DNA of 64,000 nucleotides from Micropterix aruncella (GCA_944548615.1 OX155976.1:1280596-1344595), one strand, 5' to 3'; positions 43,014 to 53,759 are shown, counted from the stretch's first letter. Program-made: numbers and translations. The notes: generated by a model from the letters alone, not told the origin.

Positions 43014-44189
43014 TTAATATTTATCCATTACTTTTAATACTTTCGGGTACAGTAGAGTGTTGGCGTCGTTGGCCCATAGGAAGTCGACGTGGTTGAATTT
43101 CGGATCTGGAACTCTGTAGAAGCTGACCACGTTCTTCAACCGGCCCTTAAGAGTATGTACGTCTGTCGGATTTGCGATCAGGTCGTTTTCTCCGTAAGCC
43201 AGCATTATCGGCGCTGTGGCCGTATCGATTCTGTATTCGGGCGGTAGGATCGTCCCGTATGTTCTGAGGTTCTGGATGAAGCCGTAGTTGAATTTCCGCA
43301 GAACGGTCTGTCGGAATACTTGGTTGTAGTGTATGAGTTGTCTCACTGAACATCCAGCAGGGGCATGACTCAGGATCACAGGGAGCATGGTGGCGTTCAG
43401 CTGCTTCTGATCTTCTCCGGCGAAGAGGAATATCACCGCTCTGCACAAGTGTCTAAAGGGCGAGAGTTCGTTGCAGAATATTTGCGAAATTATATCTAAG
43501 AGCCTCGAATGTGGTAAGACTTCACCAGTCGGTAGTAACCCTTCGAGTATTGGGCTCAACTGGACCAATAAAGCCATGAGCGGACTTGTCACATGCGATG
43601 AATATGCGACTGGCGCTAAGAGCACACTTATACTGATTTTTTTGTTGTATTCAGGATGCACAGAACACAGAATCAGAAATATACAAGTCCCTTGGGAATG
43701 ACCTATAAATTTCAGCTGTTTCCTTTTCGTTTTTAATAATATATAATCTATCATATCAGCTACGTCTATCATCAATCCATCGAGGTTAAAATTCCAGAAT
43801 GATCGACTCTTCGGCGAGAGATATTTGTGCCTCCTCGAATGTTTATTTCCTCTGCTGTTCCCGATCCAGACATCGTAACCCTCATCAGCTAATATATAAC
43901 CGAGACCTTTACCAGGTCCCATGACGACGTAATCATCAGAAGACGTAAGCAATCCATGCATAAGCAGTACAGGACCTTTCGTAGCACTACCATTATTATA
44001 TCGTCCAGGTATACGATGCACATTCAATATATAACCGTCTTTTGTAACCACTTCATGAGTCTCGATTCTGTAACCATATTTATTCACTAAATTCACTATA
44101 TCTAAGTTAGCATCTTCGCTTATATTCGATTTTAACAACGCCTCTGTCACTCCGCATGTTATCACCATCATAATCCATATTATTATCAT
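43014..44189 (-). CDS. Acid-lipase-family protein (lipase 1/3-like), intact and intronless
   Basis: Probable secreted alpha/beta-hydrolase acting on triglycerides or other lipid esters. The 391-residue frame starts with a hydrophobic signal peptide (MIIIWIMMVITCG, residues 1-18). The N-terminal domain has NKYGYRIETHEVVTKDGYIL and the oxyanion-loop motif LMHGLL (78-80). Then come YDVWIGNSRGNKHS (105-118), the nucleophile elbow GHSQG with Ser165, Asp336 in YGENDLIAN and His367 in FNHVDFLW, so the triad is complete. Length is normal for insect lip-type lipases (about 390-420). The usual GHSQGTT is GHSQGTC here. A single exon is known for many members of the insect expansions and may reflect retroposition. 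The ATG at 44189 precedes the signal peptide and no earlier in-frame ATG is seen. It is flanked by mobile DNA on both sides. Confidence 0.95.
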   Translation of the reverse strand: MIIIWIMMVITCGVTEALLKSNISEDANLDIVNLVNKYGYRIETHEVVTKDGYILNVHRIPGRYNNGSATKGPVLLMHGLLTSSDDYVVMGPGKGLGYILADEGYDVWIGNSRGNKHSRRHKYLSPKSRSFWNFNLDGLMIDVADMIDYILLKTKRKQLKFIGHSQGTCIFLILCSVHPEYNKKISISVLLAPVAYSSHVTSPLMALLVQLSPILEGLLPTGEVLPHSRLLDIISQIFCNELSPFRHLCRAVIFLFAGEDQKQLNATMLPVILSHAPAGCSVRQLIHYNQVFRQTVLRKFNYGFIQNLRTYGTILPPEYRIDTATAPIMLAYGENDLIANPTDVHTLKGRLKNVVSFYRVPDPKFNHVDFLWANDANTLLYPKVLKVMDKY

Positions 44190-44266
44190 TTTTTTACATT
44201 ATTTCGCGGCTGTTTTTATCGCGCCTTAGTGAGCGTTCGAGACTTGGAATAATTATAAAATGCTCT

Positions 44267-44295
44267 CTGACCGCGGCTCAGAGACCTACTTATAG
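44267..44295 (-). promoter_or_regulatory. Candidate TATA box and initiator of lipase gene
   Basis: CTATAAGTAGG (44295-44285 on the minus strand) is followed 26 bases on by TCAGAG (A at 44268), an arthropod-like initiator, about 80 nt before the ATG. The spacing is a little short of the usual ~30, so the exact start is uncertain. Confidence 0.4.
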
Positions 44296-44582
44296 CCACT
44301 ACAGAATGCTAATTTATCACTATTAACATCATTATCACGTCGGGGAATATCAATAAATATCTTATTAACACATTCTTTATAATCAATCTTGCAAAATGTT
44401 GATCTCGCCATGATATACTATCACAACAACCACCGCCTTGATATGTAAGAGAATGTGTTATAGCAGAAATCCGAGTCTTACTCCTATTTCATACACTTTT
44501 ACTTTCCTGGCAAGGAAAGTATTGTGAACGCACTTCGTCGAAGCATGATCGACGCAGTATATTTGCATAAGCTAATTAACAA

Positions 44583-45256
44583 CTAGGGTTGTCGACTACA
44601 GCGGGCGAGCCCGTCACCTCAGGAAGTTTTAAGGATAGGTCGTTCTATCTCCCTGGAGTGAGCGCAGAAGAATTGGACAAAACAGTCCACCGTCTAGCTC
44701 CGCCACAAACCCGTAAGAGGCCAACGCCTTAACCGCGAGATAGCCAGGAGTGTTACCCGACGGGCTTACACTCACGCCCTTAGATTACTCCAGTCTCTCT
44801 ATTGGTTACGAGTTCGAGGTCGCTTGCGCGGTCCTCCCCTTACGAAGCGGTGAAACGGTATTTACCGAATCTATCGCGAACCACAGCGTCCTTTGCCCGG
44901 CTGTTCACCCAGGATCGGGTAGCCGATGGACGTTTCAAGAGCAGTCGCCGTAAGGTCCGCAACCACCCTCGCTCTATAGGAGACAGTACTGCTTCCAGAC
45001 TACCCCGACTGTTAGTCAGAGTGCACAGTCGATTAGCTCACGCCGCACGATGCGCAGACCGTCCAGGAGCGCCAGAAGGTTGATTCCCAGGGGAAACTAA
45101 CCATAAGGCCAGAGTCCTACCCAGGCTCGCACTTCATACGTGGGGCCGTCGGATAGGTGTTGACCCGTGAGTGTGACCAACCCTGAACAGAATGGGTCTT
45201 CGTGGCCAACTCAGCAAGGGCCCATTAACTCCCGTGTTGATGGTCTAATTAACAAA
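44583..45256 (-). mobile_element. GC-rich retroposon, full length (674 bp) with 12-bp TSD
   Basis: Reference copy of the family. In sense (minus) direction it begins near GGGAGTTAATGGGCCCTTGC and ends with stem-loop ACGGGC-TC-GCCCGC, GTAGTCGACAA and CCCTAG. A 12-bp duplication GCTAATTAACAA flanks it (44571-44582 and 45257-45268). Between the duplication and the conserved 5' start lie about 25 extra bases that partly repeat the target (CTAATTAACAA), perhaps copied during insertion. No reading frame is kept between copies, and I see no clear pol III boxes. It inserted about 400 bp upstream of the lipase gene. Confidence 0.9.
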
Positions 45257-45268
45257 GCTAATTAACAA

Positions 45269-45780
45269 TCGCGTTGATGCTAGTCAAATCTTGGAGCAGA
45301 TAAATTGTTTCGTGCCCCTTCGACCAGCTCGCTCTCCGCGTTCCTTTCAACTGCCAATTGTCAATTCTAACTATGCACAAAATGCTTTTCTTTATAAACC
45401 TTGACATCATTACAACTCGGTGTTTATGGATGTTGATATATTTGCCACAACCCCAGACACATTTTAAAATCTAATTATGAATATTATTATATTACAATTT
45501 AATTAAGTAATCTGTTTATTATGAAAATATTTATTCTCCTCTTATCTTTGTATGTACATAACTTATTCCTTTTTTCTATTTTTCGTTCTCATAAAATGTG
45601 TCATTATATAATTATCTATTTTGTTTTCTTATACTATCTATTTAATAATTAATTCATTTATTACCATATTAATATACATGTTTATGAATCTATTTACTGT
45701 TTCTTTCTGCTCTATTTACTTTATATTTACTCTTTTAATACTTTGGACTGTTTAGTAACTTAGTAATTACTTCTGAGAAC
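45269..45780. other. AT-rich stretch without recognisable feature
   Basis: No gene, terminal repeat or RNA feature seen. Confidence 0.5.
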
Positions 45781-45810
45781 ATTTTCTGTTTATTTAAAAA
45801 CCCGTAAAAC

Positions 45811-45945
45811 GTTGTCACCGGTTCTCCTAGTTGATACCTAAGGTAAGCGGCGTTGGGTGCGGTCAATACTGGGATGGGTGACCGCCTGAGTGTTTTTCTG
45901 CGTGATGCTATAAATGCCCACCTAGAAGATGGTGCCAATAGGCAA
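45811..45945 (+). repeat. 5S-rRNA-derived SINE-like element, copy 2
   Basis: CACCGGTTCTCCTAGTTG, AAGGTAAGCGGCGTTGGGTG, CGGTCAATACTGGGATGGGT and GACCGCCTGAGTG follow copy 1 (36425) and 5S rRNA, then share its extension GATGCTA and CACCTAGAAGATGGTG. It is more diverged in the A-box region than copy 1. Confidence 0.8.
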
Positions 45946-45959
45946 CAAGGCGGGTTCCA

Positions 45960-46544
45960 CAAATAAGTATATGGCTTGAGGGTAAAAAAAAACATGATAT
46001 ATCCATGTTATTTATTTACATTTGGAGAATCAGTCATTTAGACAAACATTTCTTCATATTTGGACAGTTAAGGTATTCGATAACACTCGGGATGACATAA
46101 CAATTCTAACAATATTACATACTTCTAAATAGCTTTCAGAAAACGGAACGGAACTCTGTATATGGTTTCGGCCATCACACTACTGTGTGATGTATAAATA
46201 GCTTTAATATCGAAATCTTAGCCATTAAAGAGGTTTTAATTAAGGAACTAATAATTTATATTGTTACAAATAAATATTAATGTAGGCATTAAAAACAATT
46301 GGAATCTCAGATTTAATAAAAACTCCTAATTTCCTTATAATAATTATAATTACGTCGTAGGTCATTAATGAAAAATTTTTCTTTCCATATATTATGGACC
46401 TTGATAGTGCGCATCGCGATGGTGTCCGCATTATTAACGAGCATGTACTTTACGAGCACTGGCAACGTTGTACGCTCTGATATTTGCTGGATGTGACGTC
46501 ACGAACCGGCTCCCGCCCAATATAAGAAAGGCACATACTGCGAG
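45960..46544. other. No recognisable gene
   Basis: Mostly AT-rich. A short GC-richer patch near 46480-46530 contains TGACGTCA (a CRE-type octamer); the same octamer lies at 27638. Neither can be tied to a gene start. Confidence 0.45.
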
Positions 46545-47830
46545 TGTCAATCACAACAGGCGAACCCGTCAGTCCAGGAAATTATAACGGCATCGAGCCA
46601 TTCTGCTTAGAGTCCAACGCCTTACAGCGAAGCACTAGGAAGAATACCCAGCGGTGAAATTGCGCCATTACTACCAGATTTAGCCGGATTATATCGTCTT
46701 GCATTCTGGTCCCAGATTTGAAGTCGCTTGCTCGGCCTCTACCTGATGTTTGCGGTAATTCTGATCGAATTCATCGCGGATCGCGGCCCCCTTTGCCCGG
46801 CAAGCTCACACGGGATCGGGCGGCCAATGGATCGTTTCAAAGGTAGCTACATCAGGTAAACAATGACCCCCGCTGCAACCTTCTAGTTGTTTGCCGGAAG
46901 GCAACAGTTGATTGGCTAACATATTGAGTTGTCAACCACAACGGGCGAACCCGTCACCGCAGGACGTTTTAACGATTGTTCGTTCTATCGACCGTGCAGT
47001 GAGCGTAGAAGACTTGGGACATAACAAATCCGACGTCTAGCTACGCCACAACCCGTTAGAGACCAACGCCTTACCGCGAGTAGCCAGGTGTGTTACCTGG
47101 CGGGCGGCACTCGCGCCCTAACTACCAATTGTGACCAGATTTCTCCGGTCTCTCGATTGGTTCCGAGTTCGAGGTCGCTTGCGCGGTCCTCTCCCTTACG
47201 AAGCGGTGAAACGGAGTGCACCGAATCTGTCGCGGACCAAGGCGTCCTTTGCCCGACTCTGAACCGGGATCGGATGGCCAATGGTCATTTCAAGAGCAGT
47301 CGCCGTAAGGTAGACAACTACCCCCGCTCTATAGGAAACAATACAGTTCCCAGACTCCCCCGATTGTTAGTCGGAGAGCACAATCGATTGGCTTGCGCCG
47401 CTCGGTGCGCAGACCGTCCAGGAGCGCCAGAGGATTGTTCCCAGGGGAGACTGGTTGACCCAGTGTCCTACCCAGGCTCGCACCCCATGCGTGGAGGCCA
47501 TCGGATGGGTGTTGATCCGTGAGTGTGACCGACCCTAAAACAGAATGGGTCTTCGTGGCCAACTCAGCAAGGGCCCATTAGCTCCCACTAGTTGATTGGC
47601 TAACAGTCAGCTGGCAGTCGACTGACCCACACAGTGCGCACACCGCCCAGTAGCGTCTGAGGGCCATCCCCCAGGGTAACTGACCGACCAGCCGTAGCCT
47701 GGGACACATACTTCTTCCCGGGGTATACGCAATTCGAGGAGGCCACTAAATAGACGCTGCAATGTGACTTGAGCCAAGCCTAAGAACGAGATATGAGTCT
47801 TAGAGGCCTAATTACAGAGGTGACATTAGC
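46545..47830 (-). mobile_element. GC-rich retroposon, subfamily D, split by a subfamily-B insertion
   Basis: The parts 46545-46921 and 47606-47830 together form one diverged antisense copy (its 3' end near ACAGGCGAACCCGTCAGTCC, its 5' end near GGTGACATTAGCTACC). The break is filled by 46922-47589 with a 16-bp target duplication. The nesting shows subfamily D is older than B. Confidence 0.85.
46922..47589 (-). mobile_element. GC-rich retroposon, subfamily B, full length with 16-bp TSD
   Basis: Antisense full-length copy, 668 bp. The 16-bp duplication AGTTGATTGGCTAACA (46906-46921 and 47590-47605) is exact. Sense ends: GGGAGCTAATGGGCCC, and hairpin GACGGGTTCGCCCGTT followed by GTTGACAACTCAATA. 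It is very similar to 32004-32669, so subfamily B was recently active. Confidence 0.93.
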
Positions 47831-47955
47831 TACCCAAAGGCAGAGGTACAGAGTGAAATTCCGAACAAAAACCTTTAAGACCGTTTCTAGAACAACATTT
47901 TGACAGCTAAAGATCTAATATTATGTTGTATTGATGGTCCTCAACAGCTTCCATT

Positions 47956-48600
47956 TCATTCCGTGCATCTGAGCTGTGTGGACGCTTGCATTCCGACATT
48001 GATCTTCATATTGCGATACGCATCTGTGCGCCCATGACCCCTAGAACAGGTTACCTTATACGACCAAACCCAGTAAAGTACTCGTACAAATATTTCAATA
48101 AACAGTATAATTATTGTCTTTGTATACGACCGTAATCGCGCGTAAACTAGACAAGAGGTTGATTTTAATTTTTTTTTCTTTATAAACAATCCATGAGCCC
48201 ATTGTAATTTATTCAACGTCATTAAGCACACGGATATATGAGATTCCTACCGTAGATGCTTATCTATTATTTTTCCTAAGTATTTCATTTCCTTCACTAA
48301 TTCTATTGGCTCGCAATTATACGCAGACCTAAGGGTCTGTCCTTACATGACCTAAGAGTCTGAACCTAACAGCGGATTAATTTATAATTTGAATAATATT
48401 GGGCCGAGTACGCTGCCTTGTGGTATGCCGAGCGTCAGTGTTTTTGGGTCACTTTCTACTTTGCCATGCTTCACAGTGTGAATCCTACTTTTGAGATAGT
48501 CTTCTAATCATCCCCGTGCGAATCCATAGATACCATACCCCATTAATCTTTTTAATAGAATTTTATGAGATATTGTATCAAAGGCCTTGGCGAAGTCTAG
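47956..48600 (-). pseudogene. LINE reverse transcriptase, palm and thumb
   Basis: Minus strand from 48600: DFAKAFDTISHKILLKRLMG, YGIYGFARG, one stop, LEDYLKSRIHTVKHGKVES and LGIPQGSVLGPILFKLYINP (RT motifs A-B and the GxPQGSxLGPxLF block). Then EPIELVKEMKYLGKIIDKHL and LNKLQWAHGLFI (thumb). The YxDD catalytic segment is deleted. It is interrupted upstream at 48601 by another LINE end. Confidence 0.85.
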
Positions 48601-48601
48601 A

Positions 48602-49394
48602 AATTCAAATTCAAATTCTTTATTTTACAAAAAATCATAATAACAGTTACAAATAAATTAAACCTAACCTAACTGGATCGCACGGGACGTCTGCACTAAG
48701 GTAGGCTTAGATTTGTATAATTAAGTACTGCCTAATGCTAAATTAAAAATACTTTGAAGAATGCCGTGAAAAATAAAATCTAGTAAACTAAAATTTTAGT
48801 AAAAAATAAAAATTCAAATAATCTTAAAGGTATGTGATAATAATAATATAAAGTACAAAGAGCATGCCAATCATAAATATATGGTAGGTAAATAATAATG
48901 TGTTAGCAATGGCAAGTTAGCTAAAAATAAAACAAATTAGTTTTTCAGTTTCTTTCCTTCCCTGGGTGATCAACCAGTGGGTTAGTCTTTTTTGTTTATA
49001 TTTATACCTTGAGTGTAAATGCCGGGTATATCCTTAGTTTTATTGAACAACGACGGTGCCAAGTATAGAAAATGTCTCTGTGCATGGGTACTATTCAGAT
49101 TGGGAATTTGTGGTTACTATTAGTTATCGCTCGTGTTATAATTTTATGGGTTGTTTGCTGGTGTAATTCTATATGTTTGTGATAATAGAGTATTATCGTT
49201 TTAGCAAATGTTTGCTGTGCGTCAAGAACAGAGAACTCACGAAAAAGTTGCTCAGGCGGGTATCTCAACGGTTTTTCGTTGACAACTCTTAATAGCGCCT
49301 TCTGAGCTTTAATAAGTGGATCGAGGTGCGATAGTGCTGCACCGCCCCAACCAAGAATCCCATATAATGCTGTGTGCAAGCGCGTAATAGACAA
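48602..49394 (-). pseudogene. LINE 3' end with TTCAAA tail, nested in LINE RT
   Basis: Minus strand: LHTALYGILGWGGAALSHLD, PLIKAQKALLRVVNEKPLRY and PPEQLFREFSVLDAQQTFAK, then after a frameshift THAQRHFLYLAPSLFNKT. The 3' UTR ends AAATTCAAATTCAAATTTC at 48602-48622, directly against the RT fragment at 48600, so it inserted there. Confidence 0.8.
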
Positions 49395-49639
49395 CTTTTA
49401 GTAACTGTTTCGACATTACGTTACGTACAAGTTTAAATACGGCCATACATTTTTTTTCCTGAATCTAGTGATTCGGTTAAAGTTTATAAAGTCATCAAAC
49501 TTTTTGTAACCGGTATTTCAACAGTAACTTGCAAGCAATCGTTGTTTTTTAAAATAATATGCGTTCTGTTCGATTAACAGTAAGCCACCTGGTCTTCATT
49601 TCTGACTTCACATATGAAAATTTATTTAAAAATGATAGC

Positions 49640-49800
49640 TTTTTTCTTCGGGAATAGTGGGATCGTTACTTATAGACACCCTAATAAGTTTGAACACATT
49701 TCGTTGCGGTTTTAGAATTAGCTGCTTTATCTTCGATGGGTAGTTTTAATGCGGAAAAGTGACAACCGTTCATTTCACATTAGTCATAGTTATAGTCATA
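49640..49800 (-). repeat. Repeat shared inverted with 56930-57110
   Basis: TAGACACCCTAATAAGTTTGA, ACACATTTCGTTGCGGTT and GTAGTTTTAATGCGGAAAAG correspond, inverted, to blocks at 56938-57030. No coding content. The surrounding 49400-50340 holds nothing else I recognise. Confidence 0.6.
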
Positions 49801-50359
49801 TTTCATTAATTCCAAAAAGTACATACTGTGGAATACGTCATTTTACATTTGCTAGAAGTTATTCACAACGTCATTACGTGTAGAATGTACATATACTTTT
49901 TATACGTAAAGGCAAAGGATTTTCGGATGAATTATAAAATTCAAAATCAAACAGACTCAAAAAATAAAAAAAATTTTTTTTTTTATAAAAATAATCCATC
50001 AATAAGTTTTTTAAAATAGTCAATCAAAAGATTTCACATAATTCGTTAATAAACAATAAGGTTTACAATAAAATCAACACTAAAGTAACAAAATACAGAA
50101 TAAACTAGATTTGACAAATGCTAAAATATATTAAAAAAATCTGTTGTGTCACCCCAAGACTTTCCTGACTAGTATCCGGGGAGTTTTCAAATCCAAACAA
50201 TTTTTTCGCCGGGAACCCCAAATTTGTATGGGAGGTACCACAACCGTAGGGCGTAGGGACTCCAAAAACTAATGGGTTCCTCCGACGGTTAACAGAAGCT
50301 TATATACCAAATTTCAGCTCAATCCGATTAAGCGTCTGGGCGCTATCGTGGAAGAATAC

Positions 50360-50400
50360 ATACATACAGACATACAGACATACAGACATACAGACTTTCC
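50360..50400 (+). repeat. Short ACATACAG tandem repeat
   Basis: Five partial copies of CATACAGA ending TTTCCTTTCCGATAGG. The wording of the flank (GTATGGGAGGTACC, CAAATTTCAGCTCAATCCGAT) is that of a common insect interspersed repeat, spanning about 50140-50430. Confidence 0.7.
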
Positions 50401-50809
50401 TTTCCGATAGGTCGTCAGGAAAGTAAAAATAAGACGGCCTTGTAAGATTCATCAAGATTTTAGAGAGCATCTATGGTTAGGTTTAGGTAAGTTTAGGTAG
50501 ATTCTGCTCTGACGTACTGCTCTGTCTTTTTCGCACTAACTAATATCCGATTTTATTTCAAGAGAAACGCAATCGAGCCCAATGTATACATGTTTTGTTG
50601 TGAATTTGAACCAAACCGTTGTTTCTGCCCGAAGAATAATAACTTTTGTGTTTTGGGACCGGAAATGACATTACTAAAATATAAAAAAAATATACAAACA
50701 CTAACAAATCAGTAATATTCAAAATCCAATAGCCAGAACTAAAATTCTCAATTATGTAATAGTCAATATTAGAATGACTAAAAAAAAATTGCTAAAAAGT
50801 CAAGAGAAC

Positions 50810-51400
50810 TAGGAAAAACAATTGTTTTTACATGCTTTTATATACCTTGTAATGTTTGTCAGTATGTTTGTTTAGGTCAAATCTTGCAAGCAGAATTAAA
50901 ACCACTTCCTCTTATCTTATGAAGTTTAAATTTTACATGTTGGTTCAGTTCCGATGACAATGCATTTTTATGATGAGCATGGCCTGATTCTACATCTTCG
51001 ATCGGCTCTCGACGAGGATACTCTTCCACGCTCAACAGCACAGACACATATTTTTATACGCATTCAATTATGATAGCGCATTCTAAATTTCACTATGACA
51101 TGGCTGCTCACCCAGGGTTGGCTCCCGACGACAGAACTTAACGGTCAACAGCACAGAAGCGAAATTTTGTATAAGCATGCAATTATGATAGTCCGTTCTA
51201 AGTTTCACCGCGACAGGACTGCTGCGCTCAGGGTTGGCTTCCAACGAGGGGACTCCTCAACGGTCAACAGCACAGATACTAAATTTTGTATACGTATTCA
51301 ATTATGATGGTCCGTTATAAGTTTTATCATGTCATGGCTGCTGCGCTCAGGGTTTGCTTTCAACGACGGGACTCCTCAACGGTCGACAGCAGTCACGAGA
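50810..51400 (+). repeat. Satellite-carrying element with ~3.5 tandem 119-bp units
   Basis: The unique part is GTATGTTTGTTTAGGTCAAAT and AAATTTTACATGTTGGTTCAG; then units begin at about 51028, 51141, 51260 and 51379 (periods 113, 119, 119). Unit landmarks are ACGGTCAACAGCACAGA, AAATTTTGTATACG, ATTATGATAGTCCGTTCTAAG and GGGTTGGCTCCCGACGA. The same element with one to three units occurs at 5390, 16628, 34085, 38405 and 42500. Internal tandem units in a dispersed element resemble Helitron/Helentron relatives, but I found no Helitron ends. Confidence 0.8.
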
Positions 51401-51439
51401 GCATTGTAATGAAAGCTTGTTTTCAAACATGTGTTTTAA

Positions 51440-51935
51440 AACCCTTCGGTTACGTAGCGACCAAATTTGGTTGCACATCAGAACACCGTTGACTACGTAA
51501 CTACTAATATTGGCGGCTTGCTCCCGGAGCGCACAGTAATATTATTTTCTAATTCGAACGCATCATAAAATCCAATATCTCATTATTACCATAGATACAT
51601 AGATGGCCGCTAGAATAATTTCACCCGTCATTTCGCGGATATTTCTGGTAAAATTCTATTGCCAAACATCATTTTTTTTCGAGAAATTATCAAAAATTTT
51701 ATTGGTTTTATGAGCTAATATCTAAATATTTTTGTATGTAAATAAGCAATGTACATATGTCTTTGATAATGAATCTAATAAAGATCACGATTGTATTTAC
51801 AATTTCTAAATAGGGTTTCGTATTTTTCCGTAAGATATATACAAATTGGAAATTCCCAGTCTTTTCACTTTTTCGACGTTCTCATATTTATTCATAATTA
51901 TCTAATTATTTTACAAAATTAGATTCCAAAATTCT
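51440..51935 (+). repeat. Third copy of the 39.2/40.7-kb inverted-arm repeat
   Basis: CGGTTACGTAGCGACCAAATT, CCATAGATACATAGATGGCC, CATTTCGCGGATATTTCTGG and TCTAAATAGGGTTTCGTAT match 40725-41190 in the same sense. It follows the satellite-carrying element directly. Confidence 0.8.
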
Positions 51936-52079
51936 ATATACAAAATTTCAATGCGATCATTGTACAGTTATTCTTTTTATGATTGCTGCAGTAGTTCCTC
52001 CCCAAGGCATCTGATGCATAATGGCAGTTTATTGTAGAATAGGTAAGATTGACAAAGAAAAATATTTTGAACCTTACTC

Positions 52080-53752
52080 AGACGCATTTTAAAATTTGAG
52101 TTCGAGAATTAGAAAGCTGGTTTATGTATTTCTTCGGCTGCGCAACATTCTGTCCAAAACAACCATAAGAATGGTATACATGGCCTTGTGTCAGAGTATT
52201 TTGTCCTACGGAGTCGCGGCATGGGGCGCTACTACTAATGATAATCTGGATAGATTGACAAAAGCGCAGAAATTATTATTGAGAGTAAGTCACAGGAAAA
52301 ACCGGCGTCATCCATCTGCCTTGTTATTTTCCCAATCCCATGTGCTATCAGCTAAACAGTTATTCATTAAGAGGCCTATTACAAAATAGCGTAGGTATTC
52401 TTTTAAAATGAGTTTAAAAAATGAACGCATTTTTTTTTGGATGTAACTATAAAAGATAGGATAAATAAATAAAAAAATAAATAAATAACTATTCAACCCT
52501 GGGAGAAAACCGCGGCACTGAGCGCTCTTCTCTTGCGCAAGCAAATATATACACAATTTCTAATTGTTTTTTGCAGTGTTTTCTCCTTTCTAATGACAAT
52601 AATTTATATTATGTCGTATTGCTAAAAGAGTGAACTTTAATATAGTATAAGTATTATATAAGAATCTTATTTTATTTCTGAGAAAATTAGAATGATACAG
52701 GAAGTTTTTTTTTAAATTTTGTGTAATTGTAAGTAATGTATACCTTGGATATGTGGTCAAAAAACGAAAAAATAAGGCCGCTATGGTCAACAAGAATACA
52801 TGACGGACATAAAAAAAAATAGTATACGGTTTTCGTTGTAGTGATATTACTGTATTAAGGAGCTCAAAGTTTGCCTTCCGAGCGTTTTACGAATAACGAC
52901 TTTCGGAAAATGGGCTGAATAAGTAAATAATATTCGTTATATCTAAAATTAAAGGCCGCTATGGTCAACATCAAGAAATGGTCCAGGTAATTCAGTAATT
53001 AAAGTTTGTAGAAATCTCTTCATTTCTTGGAATTAGAACGCCAAAAATCCACTTTTCTTGCCTTTCTGGAAAAAATATGTGATAGGGCTCTTTTAAGCAA
53101 GCGCTTCTTGCATTCTACAAATCTAGAGATGACGACGCCCGAACTCAAAACAATCTGAACACAAGAATGTCCGCGAGTGTCAATTATATAATTCCGTCTG
53201 TCAGGACAACATTTGCCCAGAGACATATATTCTACATAGCCCCAAAATTATATAATTCCCTTAGTGAAGACATGAAAAATTATCCTAACATAAAAATATT
53301 TAAAGCAAACCTTATTAGATGGCTACTTAACAAGGGATATGTAAAATCTGATCAACTTCTTTGCAACGCACGACAATTTATTTAGTATCACTTATCTATT
53401 TTTCTTAATTAAATTTTATTAAATTACAACTATAAATGTATATATTTATTACATAGCTATATTTTTTATAAAATTGGTATATTTATGTGTATGTACAGGT
53501 GGTGGGTCCAAATAATTTATTAAAAAAAAAACACTTCATTTATTAAAATTGCATAAAAATATGCACATCTAGAGACGGGCCAAATTATCGCCTAGTTAGA
53601 TGTGCTATTGGCAGTAAAGGTCATGTAAGATGTGTTAAACCTCCCTATATTAATTATTAAATAATTTATGTAATTATTATAAGATTACATGACCTATGAA
53701 TGAACTGTATACCTAATCCTATGTACCTAAATAAATGAATAAATAAATAAAA
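52080..53752 (+). pseudogene. LINE ORF2 C-terminal region split by a TTAA element
   Basis: Part 1 (52096-52370): RIRKLVYVFLRLRNILSKTT, IRMVYMALCQSILSYGVAAW, LTKAQKLLLRVSHRKNRR and LSAKQLFIK. Part 2 (53097-53385): QALLAFYKSRDDDARTQNNL, ASVNYIIPSVRTTFAQRHI and APKLYNSLSEDMKNYPNIKI to the stop. Removing 52371-53096 joins ATTAAG to CAAGCG in frame, with no other break. The 3' UTR ends in AAATGAATAAATAAATAAA near 53730-53752. Confidence 0.9.
52371..53092. mobile_element. TTAA-flanked non-autonomous DNA element, copy 2
   Basis: 722 bp, TTAA at 52367-52370 and 53093-53096, collinear with 10636-11356 at high identity. Ends GAGGCCTATTACA and, reverse complemented, AAGAGCCCTATCACA. It has two extra T at the right end. 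The interrupted LINE frame gives the empty site directly. Confidence 0.9.
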
Positions 53753-53759
53753 TGACGCA

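Noticed and set aside
44583..45256. GC-rich family as a Helitron (3' hairpin plus CTAG)
   Set aside because: Long target duplications at several copies and frequent 5' truncation are foreign to Helitrons; there is no TC start.
47088..47522. Open frames of 60-145 codons in the GC-rich repeats (also at 13191, 32069, 34487, 44802, 59330)
   Set aside because: They occur on both strands of the same repeat, are not conserved between copies and come from GC-rich composition.
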